Shown here: in pieces, positions 56,073 to 64,000 of the stretch
Layout of the letters: every line of letters starts with the position of its first letter
How positions within the stretch are numbered: the first letter of the stretch is position 1
From: G965197405 sp965197405
GTDB lineage: Bacteria > Chloroflexota > Dehalococcoidia > Lucifugimonadales > JAGWBF01
DNA: 64,000 bases
Direction: 5' to 3'
NCBI GenBank assembly: GCA_965197405.1
Contig: OZ240206.1
Location: 310,001-374,000 of the forward strand
The notes under the pieces: model-generated
What the model saw: the letters and a program-made list of their open reading frames with translations, nothing else
The model's database searches: none
What the model was told of the DNA's origin: nothing
Made by a program: the position numbers and the translations under genes

Positions 56073-57238
56073 ATGCCTGCCAAGTTATATCGAGTGAGCT
56101 TGACTCAAGAAGAGCGGGAACATTTGTTGGGTATTACCCGGCGCGGCAAATCCTCGGGACGTAAAGTGAAGCGGTCTTTGATTTTGTGTAAAGCCGATGA
56201 AGGCCTTACCGACCAGCAGGTGGCGGAAGCTCTGATGGTGGGTCCCGCCACGGTGGGCCGGGTGCGACAGCGTTTTGTAGAAGGCGGGTTGAAGCGCGCC
56301 CTTGATGACCTGCCTCGGCCGGGGCAACGGCGCAAACTGGATGGAAAGCAGGAAGCCCACCCCGTATCCAGTACGGGGCAGGCTCTCGTGGCCGTGGCCT
56401 GCAGCGCACCCCCGGAAGGGCACGCCCGGTGGACGTTGCGATTGCTTGCCGACCAGGCGGTGGAACTGGAGTTGACCGGCTCCATCTCCCGGGAGACGGT
56501 CAGGCAGGTGTTGAAAAAACCGAACTCAAGCCGTGGCGGAAGAAGGAGTGGTGCATCCCCAAGGTAAGTGCCGAGTTCGTAGCCTGCATGGAGGATGTGC
56601 TGGACCTCTACGCGGAACCCTATGACCCCAAGCGGCCTGTAGCCTGTTTCGACGAGACCTCCAAGCAGTTGGTGTCGGAGAAGCGGGAGCCCATCCCGGC
56701 CAAGGCGGGACGGCGGGAGCGGTTTGATTACGAGTACCAGCGCAACGGGACCCGGAACTTGTTCATGATTTGTGAGCCGTTGGCCGGCTGGAGGCACGTG
56801 GCAGTGACCGGGCGTCGCACCATGGAAGACTTCGCCCATCAGATGCGCTGGCTGGCGGATGCTGCTTACCCTGAAGCGGAGAAGGTCCGAGTGGTGCTGG
56901 ACAACCCCGTATCGAGTACGGGGCAGGCTCTGAACACCCATAGACCCGCCTCCCTGTACGAGACCTTTGAGCCAAAGGAGGCCAGACGGGTGATCCAACG
57001 GCTGGAGTTTCACTATACTCCCAAGCATGGGAGTTGGCTCAACATGGCGGAGATTGAGTTCAGCGTCTTCAGCAACCAATGTTTGAATCGCCGCATTGAA
57101 GATGAGGGGTCGCTCAAACGGGAAATTGCAGCCTTGGAGACGGAACGAAATCAGGCTGGGGCAACCATCGACTGGAGATTCTCTACCACCGATGCCCGCA
57201 ACAAGCTTCGGCATATCTATCCATCGGTTTCACACTGA
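56073..57238 (+). CDS. IS630-family transposase, two frames, with two 27-nt insertions
   Basis: Frame 1 starts at ATG 56073 after a G-rich Shine-Dalgarno: LLGITRRGKSSGRKVKRSLI, VGPATVGRVRQRFVEGGL, and GKQEAH followed by the insert PVSSTGQAL and VAVACSAPPEGHARWTLRLL. The switch at A6 (56513-56518) leads into frame 2: TELKPWRKKEWCIPK, VACFDETSKQLV, VVLDN, a second insert PVSSTGQAL, NTHRPASLYE, SWLNMAEIEFSVF. The second insert follows the catalytic Asp-Asn directly, so this transposase is probably inactive. Confidence 0.82.
56360..56386. repeat. 27-nt hairpin module in IS630-2, first insertion
   Basis: Stem CCCCGTA, loop TCCAG, stem TACGGGG, tail CAGGCTCT. Same position in the protein as the insert in IS630-1. 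Confidence 0.8.
56905..56931. repeat. 27-nt hairpin module in IS630-2, second insertion
   Basis: As the first insertion but with loop TCGAG. It splits the catalytic DNLNTH motif; neither IS630-1 nor the remnant at 14 kb has an insert here. Confidence 0.85.
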
Positions 57239-57249
57239 CGCGGTACTAG

Positions 57250-57703
57250 GGCGGAACCCGACCGGAGTGTCGGAGCGAACAGCCAGGGCAACTGGCAATG
57301 ACGCGGTACGCAGTCGATAAAACCACTCATTTCTGCAACTCCGATCAGACTGTGTGACGTAACTCTACGCCGTGGCCCTCTGCTAATTCAGATTTCAGTG
57401 CTCGATGATAAAAGAATGGCAGAAAATTCCATGTTAGATTCTACTATATTGGGCAACTTGCTAAGTAGCTGACAGTACCAGATTTCCGGGCAAGCACATT
57501 GGCCTGTCAGGTGCGCCAGGAAATTGAGCCCCACAGCCAACACCATCCTCCATACTGGATAAAATCAAGAACTTTCACGCTGCGGTTCCGGCTGGTGCTG
57601 TAGGGAGGGGCTGACCGCTACCCATCGGGCGAGGGCCTGCCGCAAGCAGCCCGACAGGTATTGACTTCAGACTGTTCTGTAACTACACTTGCGTAGTATG
57701 GTG
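57250..57703. other. intergenic region between IS elements
   Basis: About 450 bp, with no gene, repeat or RNA that I can recognise. Confidence 0.4.
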
Positions 57704-57722
57704 TAAGCTGGACTTTGTACAT

Positions 57723-59107
57723 TCAGGCTGCGTAGGTCAGCGATTCTATGAAGCGGTCAACTATGGTGGGAGGGAGTTTTCGGATGTTGGGTTGAGCAGG
57801 GGATATGCCGAAAACGTCTGAGTTGAACCACAGGTGATGGCGGACCAGAGCGATAGCATCGGAGAAGGTGGGCAGGGCCTTGTGATACCAAGCTGCTGAG
57901 CGGACGGGTACGGCTTGGCCCCGGCCCAGTGCATGTGCTGCCAGTGTAACCCATGAGAACAACCCGAAGAGCGCCGGTGTGGTGCGGGCGATGGCCAGGT
58001 CAGACCATTGGCGCTGAGTTTCCACTCCCAAGTGAGTGCGAACTTCCTGGAAGAGCCTGCCCCGTACTGGATACGGGGTGACCTCCAGCTGCCATCGCAA
58101 CACGAACCATTCGATGATTCGAGTGGGCTCGAGTTGAGGTCGGTGCACAACAAGGCCTGTGGCCGGAACGCACCCATCGGGTCGCGTATCAAGACCCAAC
58201 GGATAGGGACTGGAGCCTTACCCTTGTGATACCAGACCGCCGTATGCGAGGCGTTCTCCACTCTGCGTAGGGTACCGTCGTACCAGGGAACCATCACGGC
58301 AGTCCACGGGGTTGCCGGTTGATCGAGGAGCTGTTTTAGTGTGGGCAGCCGCTGACCTTTGAGCCGTGGGCGACCCATCTGTCCGGGCAGTCGAGGTGGA
58401 GCGGGTTCATAGAGCGCGGCGTCCAGACGCAACCGGGTGATGAAAGTGACCGGGCGAGTCGTGGACTGACAGAAGTGCAGCAGGTCGAGGACGGCATAGC
58501 TACTGTCAGCTACGATGACCAGGGTGCGGTGAGGCAGCCAACGACGGAGTTGGGCGATCATCTGACGCGCCCAATCGGTGAGCTTTTTGTGAGTCCGACC
58601 CATCTCCTGGTAATATCGCTCCGAGGGCGCCAGGGCAGTCAGCACAGGCAGCGCCCATGTCCGATGTGCCCAGGGTATGGGAGCCAGCCACATCAGGCTC
58701 ACCCAGCGCAGGCCGGAGGCCTTGACGAAATGACTTGCGCTGGACCGCACTCCGTCGCGATATATCCCCTTGGCCTTGATCCGCCTACCACGTCGCCGCT
58801 CCAGGGTCTCGTCTCTCCCAAACACCAGTGGGCCATCGCCGTGACCGAGGTGTTGGACCAAGAGCAACAGCAGGCAGTGTGCCATCCGAAGGGGCGACCA
58901 CCCGGCACGGTTGAGAACGTGGTGGTAACGGGCAAAGCTCGTGTCGTCGCTGAGCCCCATGACCCGGAGCGCCGAGGTGACGGTGCGCTTGCGCGTCGCC
59001 AGGATTGCCCCAATTAGGAGCACCTGGGCCTTCGACCATGTCCTGGCCTGAAATATCACCTTGAACGGCTGGAGCAAGGGTATAATGATATCGGGCAGGG
59101 TGAGCAT
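57723..59107 (-). pseudogene. DDE transposase (IS701-like), frameshifted, with 27-nt insertion
   Basis: From ATG 59107: LIGAILATRKRTVTSALRVM, DDTSFARYHHVLNRAGWS, GDGPLVFGRDETLERRRGRR, TLVIVADSSYAVLDLLHF, FITRLRLDAAL. Frame is lost near 58135 (LLCTDLN). The next frame continues LEPTRIIEWFVLRWQLEVT, a nine-residue insert (PYPVRGRLF region), QEVRTHLGVETQRQWSDLAI, to the stop at 57723. Two separate lesions. Confidence 0.85.
58052..58078. repeat. 27-nt hairpin module in the 57.7-kb IS
   Basis: AGAGCCTG, stem CCCCGTA, loop CTGGA, stem TACGGGG; identical to the module in IS630-1 but in a different reading phase (PYPVRGRL instead of PVSSTGQA). It sits between EVT and FQEVRTHLG and adds nine codons. 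Confidence 0.8.
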
Positions 59108-59196
59108 GACGTGACCTTTCGTAGTGGGTTGGTCTTGTCAGCTTACCCTGTTCTCTTCTATGTTTTGTACAAAGTCCAGCTTAGTGCCAGCCCCCG

Positions 59197-59346
59197 GGTC
59201 TATCCCCGCGTGTGCGGGGGAACCTCATCGCAGCGCCCGAAGTGCCTCACCACCCCGGGTCCATCCCCGCGTGTGCGGGGGAACCGGATGGCTTTGCGGG
59301 ACCATGTTCAGGCTGCCCGGTCTATCCCCGCGTGTGCGGGGGAACC
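59197..59346 (-). CRISPR. three-repeat type I-E-like CRISPR array, no cas genes
   Basis: Three 28-bp repeats (59197-59224, 59258-59285, 59319-59346) beginning GGTCTATCCCCGCG and ending TGTGCGGGGGAACC; the middle one has C for T at position 5. Two spacers of exactly 33 bp give a 61-bp period. The palindromic CCCCGC..GCGGGG core is typical of type I-E. By analogy with E. coli repeats (reading GTTCCCC..GGGGATA on the minus strand) the leader would be on the right. No cas gene lies in the window. Confidence 0.93.
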
Positions 59347-59800
59347 ATCTACAGTCATCCTTGATGCCGAAGTGGGCCCTCATCGGCGTCCCTGTTCTCA
59401 GCAGCAATATAATAGACTGGATAGCGTGAATCAAACATATGCCGGCGGCCAAAGCAGAAGTATGCTCCAATACCTTCAATGTCAGGCTCCGTGGGATTAG
59501 CGAAGACGCAGTCAAAGATAGTGGAACTTTGCCTCAGGTTCAGACTAAGAGCCGTTTCTCCTTCAGTAGGGCATATGATAAAATACTATTCGGCTAGTCT
59601 GTAAAGAGGTATCCGGCTTTTGTCCATTTTCTCTCGGCGGACTCCTTTCATCCTCATCGCGGATGACTTCTCCATCGGTTGACAGACCTCCGTGACGGTG
59701 TGCAGGGTTCGTGACTCAGGCGCGATGTCTCTGCGATCGTGAGTCAGCGTCTCGCTGTTGTGTTTTACACCCCCTTTAACCTTTATAGCCAGCCAGATAC
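59347..59800. other. region between CRISPR and tRNA-Lys, possible leader
   Basis: No gene. 59347-59379 could be a degenerate last spacer; AATATAATAGACTGG near 59405 is the only AT-rich promoter-like stretch. If the array is read on the minus strand, this is its leader. Confidence 0.35.
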
Positions 59801-59877
59801 GGGCCGTTAGCTCAGTTGGTCAGAGCACCGGACTTTTAATCCGGGTGTCCAGGGTTCGAATCCCTGACGGCCCACCA
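59801..59877 (+). tRNA. tRNA-Lys (anticodon TTT)
   Basis: Complete cloverleaf: acceptor GGGCCGT / ACGGCCC, D arm TAGCTCAGTTGGTCAGAGC, anticodon loop CTTTTAA in stem CCGGA/TCCGG, T arm AGGGTTCGAATCCCT, encoded CCA. Confidence 0.96.
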
Positions 59878-59993
59878 AATCAAGGGCCTTCACGTTGAGG
59901 TTTGGGGCGATGTTGTAGGTCTTTTCCGCCTGGCGCACCCACGGGACGCAGGCAGACTCGGCGACAGCGGACTATGTATGAAGGAGGCAAGCG

Positions 59994-61856
59994 TTGGCAT
60001 TCACTTTGCGTTTAAGGGGTATGTTGAGAGGGTCCCTTCGCCCGATAGTATGGATTGGGCTGGTATGTTTGCTGGCCGCCGCTTTGCTGTCGGCATGTGG
60101 CGACGGGCCGACGCCAACGGCGCTGCCGACGGAAACTCCCGTGCCTACGCCAACTGCCACCAGTACCCCCACACCTACACCTACACCGGTCCCACCAACA
60201 TCCACGCCCGTGCCTATGCCGACGCCAAGCCCCACGGCAACGTCGTCGTCCCTTCCTGCAACACCAACGCCACAGCAGCAGGGCAGCGCTCTCGCTGTAC
60301 GTGATTTAGACCTGGATGGCGACACCCTCTGGCAGGACCTCTTCGACGCGTTCACCGCCTCGGAGCAGTCTTGCATCCGAAGCGCGTTGGGTGACGAGCT
60401 ACTGGAGTCGGTGCTGGGGCGGCGCGTTGATATAGAAGGCCCCGCGGAGCAGTGGCAAGTGCCGGCATTTGGCTGTCTCGCCCCGGAAACGGCCGGCGAA
60501 ATACTTTTCTCCGTCTTGGTTTCGGGGATGGAAGATGAAGGACTGACCCCGACCGAGGAGGCTGAAGGCTGCCTGCGAGAGTTGCTGGCAGATACGGACG
60601 TAGCTGGTATCGCTGCCGGCACCCTGCCGGACGCCAGCCCCGACAGCGCCGGGGCAGTCATGGCGTTTGCTTTCGGCCTCGCGGCCTGTTTTCCGGACCA
60701 GTTCTCGATGGGCAGCCCCGAGCCTGACGCCGTTCCGGCAGAGCCGGACTCGTCTCCACTCTGGCGCCACCCCACCGGCGGCTGGGTTGTCAACTCGCCG
60801 GCGGTGGCCGGCGGCATGGTGTACGCAGGTTCGGACGACAACAATATGTACGCCCTGGACGCGTCCACAGGTCAGCTGCTGTGGAGCTTTGAGACAAACG
60901 ACGTCATAAGGTCGTCCCCAACCGTGGCCGGTGGCGGCGTGTACTTCGGGTCCAACGACAACCACGTATATGCCCTGGATGCGTCCACGGGAGGGCTACT
61001 GTGGAAACATGACACCGGCGACTGGGTGCAATACTCTCCCGTCGCTCACGACGGAGTGGTCTACTTCAAGGCGCTGGCCGACGGGGACCAAAAGCTCCAC
61101 GCTCTTGATGCCATGTCGGGAGAGCTCCTGTGGGTTTCCGAAGAGCCTTACCCTTACATTGACGGGTTCGCACTGGCGGTTTACGGTAAGGTCTATATGC
61201 CGGGCGAGTCCGGCGAGTTCCACGCCCTGGACGCCGGGACCGGAAAGACGGTCTGGAGCGTCAGCGTCGGCAGCGGGGCGGAATCCTCGCCCATAGCCGA
61301 CGACACAGGATGGGTCTTCCTGACGGCCGTCAACTCCGCCTATGGTCTCAACGCGAAGACCGGGGAGGAGATATGGAGCTACAGCACGGAGACGTTCCCC
61401 GCCAGGGACTTCCCGGCAGTGGAGCAGTACGGTTACTTCTACTTCTCACCCAGCAAGGTCCTCTACGCCCTCAACGGGGCAACAGGCGAACCCGTCTGGT
61501 CTTACGAAGCAAGCGATTTCATCAACATGAAGCCCGTGGTGGCTGAAGGCATGGTGTACACGGGGTCTGAAGACGGTCTGTTCTACGCGCTGAATGCCGC
61601 CAACGGCGAGCTTGTTTGGAGTCTCGAGGCGATGGACTGGCATCTGGCCTCGCCTACGGTGGTAGACGGCGTGCTGTACGCCGAGTCCAGCGACGGCTAC
61701 CTGCGCGCCCTCGATGCAGGAACAGGGGAAAAGCTATGGCGGTTTCAGAAGGGCTACTTCTCGGGTGTCCAGTCCTACACCGTTGCCGGTGGCGTGGTGT
61801 ATGTGGGGTCCCTGGATGGCAGCGTGTACGCCTTCACCGCTCCGGCGGGCAGATAG
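59994..61856 (+). CDS. PQQ-propeller lipoprotein
   Basis: 620 aa. TTG start with AAGGAGG 6 nt upstream. Signal sequence with basic start, hydrophobic core VWIGLVCLLAAALL and lipobox LLSAC (Cys about residue 35), so it is probably anchored outside the membrane. A linker of about 60 residues rich in Thr and Pro follows (repeats of TPTPTP). A helical domain (about 95-240) contains two Cys (EQSCIRSAL, FGCLAPE). Then seven or so PQQ/BamB-type blades, each with YALDASTGQLLWS-like sequence. Probably scaffolding or sensing; no enzymatic residues stand out. Confidence 0.88.
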   Translation: MAFTLRLRGMLRGSLRPIVWIGLVCLLAAALLSACGDGPTPTALPTETPVPTPTATSTPTPTPTPVPPTSTPVPMPTPSPTATSSSLPATPTPQQQGSALAVRDLDLDGDTLWQDLFDAFTASEQSCIRSALGDELLESVLGRRVDIEGPAEQWQVPAFGCLAPETAGEILFSVLVSGMEDEGLTPTEEAEGCLRELLADTDVAGIAAGTLPDASPDSAGAVMAFAFGLAACFPDQFSMGSPEPDAVPAEPDSSPLWRHPTGGWVVNSPAVAGGMVYAGSDDNNMYALDASTGQLLWSFETNDVIRSSPTVAGGGVYFGSNDNHVYALDASTGGLLWKHDTGDWVQYSPVAHDGVVYFKALADGDQKLHALDAMSGELLWVSEEPYPYIDGFALAVYGKVYMPGESGEFHALDAGTGKTVWSVSVGSGAESSPIADDTGWVFLTAVNSAYGLNAKTGEEIWSYSTETFPARDFPAVEQYGYFYFSPSKVLYALNGATGEPVWSYEASDFINMKPVVAEGMVYTGSEDGLFYALNAANGELVWSLEAMDWHLASPTVVDGVLYAESSDGYLRALDAGTGEKLWRFQKGYFSGVQSYTVAGGVVYVGSLDGSVYAFTAPAGR

Positions 61857-61873
61857 CCGGTCGCCCTGTCCGC

Positions 61874-62752
61874 TCATCTCCCCAGGGGAGGGAGCGCACG
61901 CACTCGCACATCAATCTCGAGCCGGGTCTCCCCGCCGCCCTGGAAGACGCCGCGAGTCGGGGCCACGTCCTGATAGTCGCGACCAACAGCGATGCCTACG
62001 TGCCGCTCGTCGGCGAGGGTCCGGTTGGTGGGGTCGAAGCCAGTCCAGCCAAGGCCGGGCAGCCTACATTCGACCCAGGCATGGGTGGCCGATTCCGGCG
62101 CTTGCTCGCCGGTCTGGCCGGTGACGTGCAGGTAGCCTGAGACGTAGCGGGCAGGCACGCCCCAGGAACGCGCGATGGCAATCATGACATGGGCGTAGTC
62201 CTGGCAGACTCCCCGGCCGGACTCCAGGATATGCTCAATGGGGGAGACCGCCGACGTGCTCCCCGGTACGTACCGGAAGCTGTGGTAGAGCGCATCTGAA
62301 AGCCTCAGCAGGGCCTGGAGTGGATCGCCTTCCGGCTTGACGCCCAGCCGCTCGACGAAGGCGGCCAGGGCGGACGAGGGCGCAGCCAACGCGCTGGGGC
62401 GTGTGAAGTCCCAATGGATGAAGGACTCCTTCCATGAGCGGACCTCTCCCCAAGCGCCGGGGCTCAGAGAATCCGGGAGCGCGGCAGTGGGCGTCCTTTC
62501 GACCTCGGAGCGGGCGGTGATCTCCAGCGACTCGTGTTCCCGGTGGATGTTGAGAACGTGTTTCGTGTTGCCGAAAGAGTCCGTCTCGTCGTTCAGGGGG
62601 GCCGGGGGGTCTGTGGAAACTTCGAAGTGCAGAAGTCGCTGACCTGGGCCGTCGCGCGGTTTCAGGCAGAGGGACATCACGCAGCGCCGTACCGGCGAGG
62701 CGTAAAGGTATCGAGAGACGTGTTCGATTTCGTAGCGGGCCGGACCGACCAC
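61874..62752 (-). CDS. transglutaminase-like cysteine protease family protein
   Basis: 292 aa. N-terminal bacterial transglutaminase-type domain RYEIEHVSRYLYASPVRRCV, then the catalytic triad: Cys in SGRGVCQDYAHVMIAIAR, His in SATHAWVECRLPG, Asp in WTGFDPTNRT. No signal peptide, so cytoplasmic. GTG start four nt after the alpha-E gene. The pair alpha-E plus transglutaminase is common and often sits with a circularly permuted ATP-grasp protein, thought to make or modify a peptide; that partner is not visible here. Confidence 0.9.
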   Translation of the reverse strand: MVGPARYEIEHVSRYLYASPVRRCVMSLCLKPRDGPGQRLLHFEVSTDPPAPLNDETDSFGNTKHVLNIHREHESLEITARSEVERTPTAALPDSLSPGAWGEVRSWKESFIHWDFTRPSALAAPSSALAAFVERLGVKPEGDPLQALLRLSDALYHSFRYVPGSTSAVSPIEHILESGRGVCQDYAHVMIAIARSWGVPARYVSGYLHVTGQTGEQAPESATHAWVECRLPGLGWTGFDPTNRTLADERHVGIAVGRDYQDVAPTRGVFQGGGETRLEIDVRVRALPPLGR

Positions 62753-62756
62753 GGTG

Positions 62757-63725
62757 TCAGCGTACCTGGAAGTCTTCGATGGGGTAATCGAAATAGGCGA
62801 CAGTCAGGAGATGGTGGAGTTCCCGGCAATGCTTCCTCACCCGCCGCAGGAGGTCCTCCCGGTCTTCGCCGTCGGGCCAGTCGTAATTGACCAGGGCTCC
62901 CAGGCGACCGGCCAGTCGCCGGGCTGCACCGCTGGCATGTGCGTTCGGACCTGGACCGATGGAGGCGAGCTCCGTCGCCACCATGTCGAGGGACCGGCAG
63001 AGAGAGTCGGGTAACAGGGGGTCCGTCGCGAGCAAGTCCAACACATAGGCCGGCTGGACTTCGATGCTGTAGCCGCGATTGTAGGCCTCGAAAGCATGGT
63101 AAACGCGCAACAGGCTTGTCCAGTCCGCGTCGGAGTACTCTTCGGTCAGGGCATCTGCGGCAAGCTGGGCCAAGAACAACGCGGCCGAGAGTTGGGCGCG
63201 CTCTATGAAGCGTCCCAGTTGCATGAAGCCCCAACCTTCGTCGCGGTACATGGTAGCCGCAGCCACGCCCATGAAGGTGTCAATCTCTGCCGCCGTCTCC
63301 GCATAGAAGCTCTCCGGAGAGGTCCTCCAGATGTCCTGGATGCCCAGCCGCTGGATACGCAGGTAGGCCAGGTTCAACCAGGTCCACATCTCGGCGCTGA
63401 TGCGGTGGCGCATCTGCCGGGCGTTCTCGCGTCCAAGTGCGAAGCAACTCCATACCGAATCATGGTTGGAGCGCTCGAAGGTGAGGTCGTCGGCCAGGGT
63501 GTAGGAATCGGCCAGGGTGAAGTCGTCGCTGTCGAGCAACTCGAGGCTGCCCCCGGGAGGCTGCCGGTCCACGCTGCTGTAGATGCGAGACCAGCCGAAA
63601 TGAATCTCCCGGTTCGGACGGTCCACCAGGGCTTCCGTCTGAAATCTCAGCAGACGGCAGAGATGGTCTGCGCGCTCCAGGTAGCGGCCCGTCCAATAGA
63701 GACCCTGTGCACTGCGTGAAAGCAT
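62757..63725 (-). CDS. alpha-E domain protein (DUF403)
   Basis: 322 aa, all-helical. Starts MLSRSAQGLYWTGRYLERAD, the typical opening of alpha-E proteins, and has RENARQMRHRISAEMW and FIERAQLSAALF, with conserved Glu/Arg pairs. I chose ATG at 63725 since it matches the family start and lies after the amt stop; an ATG 21 nt earlier would overlap amt. Function unknown; known to co-occur with the transglutaminase-like protein downstream. Confidence 0.88.
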   Translation of the reverse strand: MLSRSAQGLYWTGRYLERADHLCRLLRFQTEALVDRPNREIHFGWSRIYSSVDRQPPGGSLELLDSDDFTLADSYTLADDLTFERSNHDSVWSCFALGRENARQMRHRISAEMWTWLNLAYLRIQRLGIQDIWRTSPESFYAETAAEIDTFMGVAAATMYRDEGWGFMQLGRFIERAQLSAALFLAQLAADALTEEYSDADWTSLLRVYHAFEAYNRGYSIEVQPAYVLDLLATDPLLPDSLCRSLDMVATELASIGPGPNAHASGAARRLAGRLGALVNYDWPDGEDREDLLRRVRKHCRELHHLLTVAYFDYPIEDFQVR

Positions 63726-63729
63726 GATG

Positions 63730-64000
63730 TTAATCTTCTTCGTCAAATTCTTCGGGCATAATCACAAATTCGGGATAAGCTTCGATACGCAACTCCCCAA
63801 CGTCCTGGCCCAAGCGTTCTACGTTGCGCGACACCCGTAAGCCCAGCGTCTTGTTCAGCGCCTGCCATACCAGCCAGGAGGTCCCGAAAGCGAACGCTCC
63901 GATTGATGCCACGCCGGCCAGCTGGATGTGAAATTGGCCGCCCGCGGCGATGCAGACCGCCAGGGTCCCCCAGATTCCGGCGAACAGGTGAGCGGGGATG
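63730..64000 (-). CDS. amt: ammonium transporter, C-terminal part
   Basis: Partial; continues beyond the right edge. The visible 89 codons read IPAHLFAGIWGTLAVCIAAG, then IQLAGVASIGAFAFGTSWLV, WQALNKTLGLRVS and EAYPEF. These correspond to the last transmembrane helices and cytoplasmic tail of Amt/MEP channels, including the GLRVS..(E)..G...AYP tail. The usual EEExxGLD is changed to RNVERLGQD. An acidic extension EEFDEED ends the protein. Confidence 0.88.
   Translation of the reverse strand, partial: IPAHLFAGIWGTLAVCIAAGGQFHIQLAGVASIGAFAFGTSWLVWQALNKTLGLRVSRNVERLGQDVGELRIEAYPEFVIMPEEFDEED

Larger units (their letters stand above)
55995..57246 (+). mobile_element. IS630-family element 2
   Basis: 1252 bp, ends GTACCGTGTC / GACGCGGTAC, with TA on both sides (55993-55994, 57247-57248). 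Diverged from element 1 (many amino-acid differences), so this is not a simple tandem duplication. Confidence 0.88.
57704..59183 (-). mobile_element. IS701-like element with 18-bp terminal repeats
   Basis: Perfect inverted ends TAAGCTGGACTTTGTACA (57704-57721) and TGTACAAAGTCCAGCTTA (59166-59183). GTG flanks it on both sides and may be the target duplication. It ends 13 bp before the first CRISPR repeat. Confidence 0.85.

Noticed and set aside
59111..59500. Open reading frames reading GSIPACAGEP-like repeats across the CRISPR array
   Set aside because: Translation of CRISPR repeats; period 61 bp and no start or Shine-Dalgarno support a protein.

Overview
This is a GC-rich bacterial chromosome window of mixed content. 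It joins ordinary housekeeping blocks to a large accessory region filled with insertion sequences (ISs). The gene content (SelA, two-subunit ThDP enzymes, a D-2-hydroxyacid dehydrogenase, PAS kinases with stand-alone receivers, a PQQ-type propeller lipoprotein with a Thr-Pro-rich linker, heavy IS load) would fit a member of Chloroflexota, but this is an inference. No rRNA or marker gene in the window settles it.

Layout. 1-3.3 kb: minus-strand ThDP decarboxylase-like subunits and selA. 3.5-4.5 kb: first of four near-identical 970-bp IS5-family elements. 4.6-12.4 kb: a quinone-reductase-like gene, then a plus-strand signalling cluster (two sensor kinases and four receiver proteins), a BFD-like ferredoxin and a bacterioferritin. 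12.4-12.9 kb: REP-like repeats. 12.9-21.8 kb: a D-2-hydroxyacid dehydrogenase, an internally deleted IS630, and a glycan or natural-product block (glycosyltransferase, radical SAM/SPASM, WG-repeat/O-methyltransferase fusion, histidine phosphatase; convergent SDR epimerase and UDP-glucose dehydrogenase). 22-24.8 kb: a dead IS5 and about 1.8 kb of non-coding DNA with degenerate repeats.

24.8-48.1 kb is a defence island, probably carried by an integrative element whose large serine recombinase runs into tRNA-Ala. Its left half is decaying: two PD-(D/E)XK proteins (one split by an IS, one frameshifted), an OGG-like 8-oxoguanine glycosylase (frameshifted), and a third nuclease-like gene that has lost a Lys codon and gained a stop. 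Its right half looks largely functional: a Ser/Thr kinase, then a type I restriction locus whose hsdM and hsdS are separated by a tightly coupled AbiEi-AbiEii-TIR-membrane-TIR operon and a gene split by IS copy 3. The AbiE operon has a recognisable promoter flanked by repeated operator-like sites. A replication-relaxation-like protein, a ribbon-helix-helix protein and the recombinase close the element.

48.2-59.2 kb is an IS graveyard. It holds a three-level nested insertion (IS5 inside an IS4/IS701-like element inside another IS5) and four ISs of three families abutting end to end, with CTAG at every junction. A 27-bp hairpin module is inserted in frame in several transposase genes. A three-repeat type I-E-like CRISPR array without cas genes sits against the last IS. 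59.8-64 kb returns to stable sequence: tRNA-Lys, a PQQ-propeller lipoprotein, a transglutaminase-like/alpha-E pair and the 3' end of an ammonium transporter gene.
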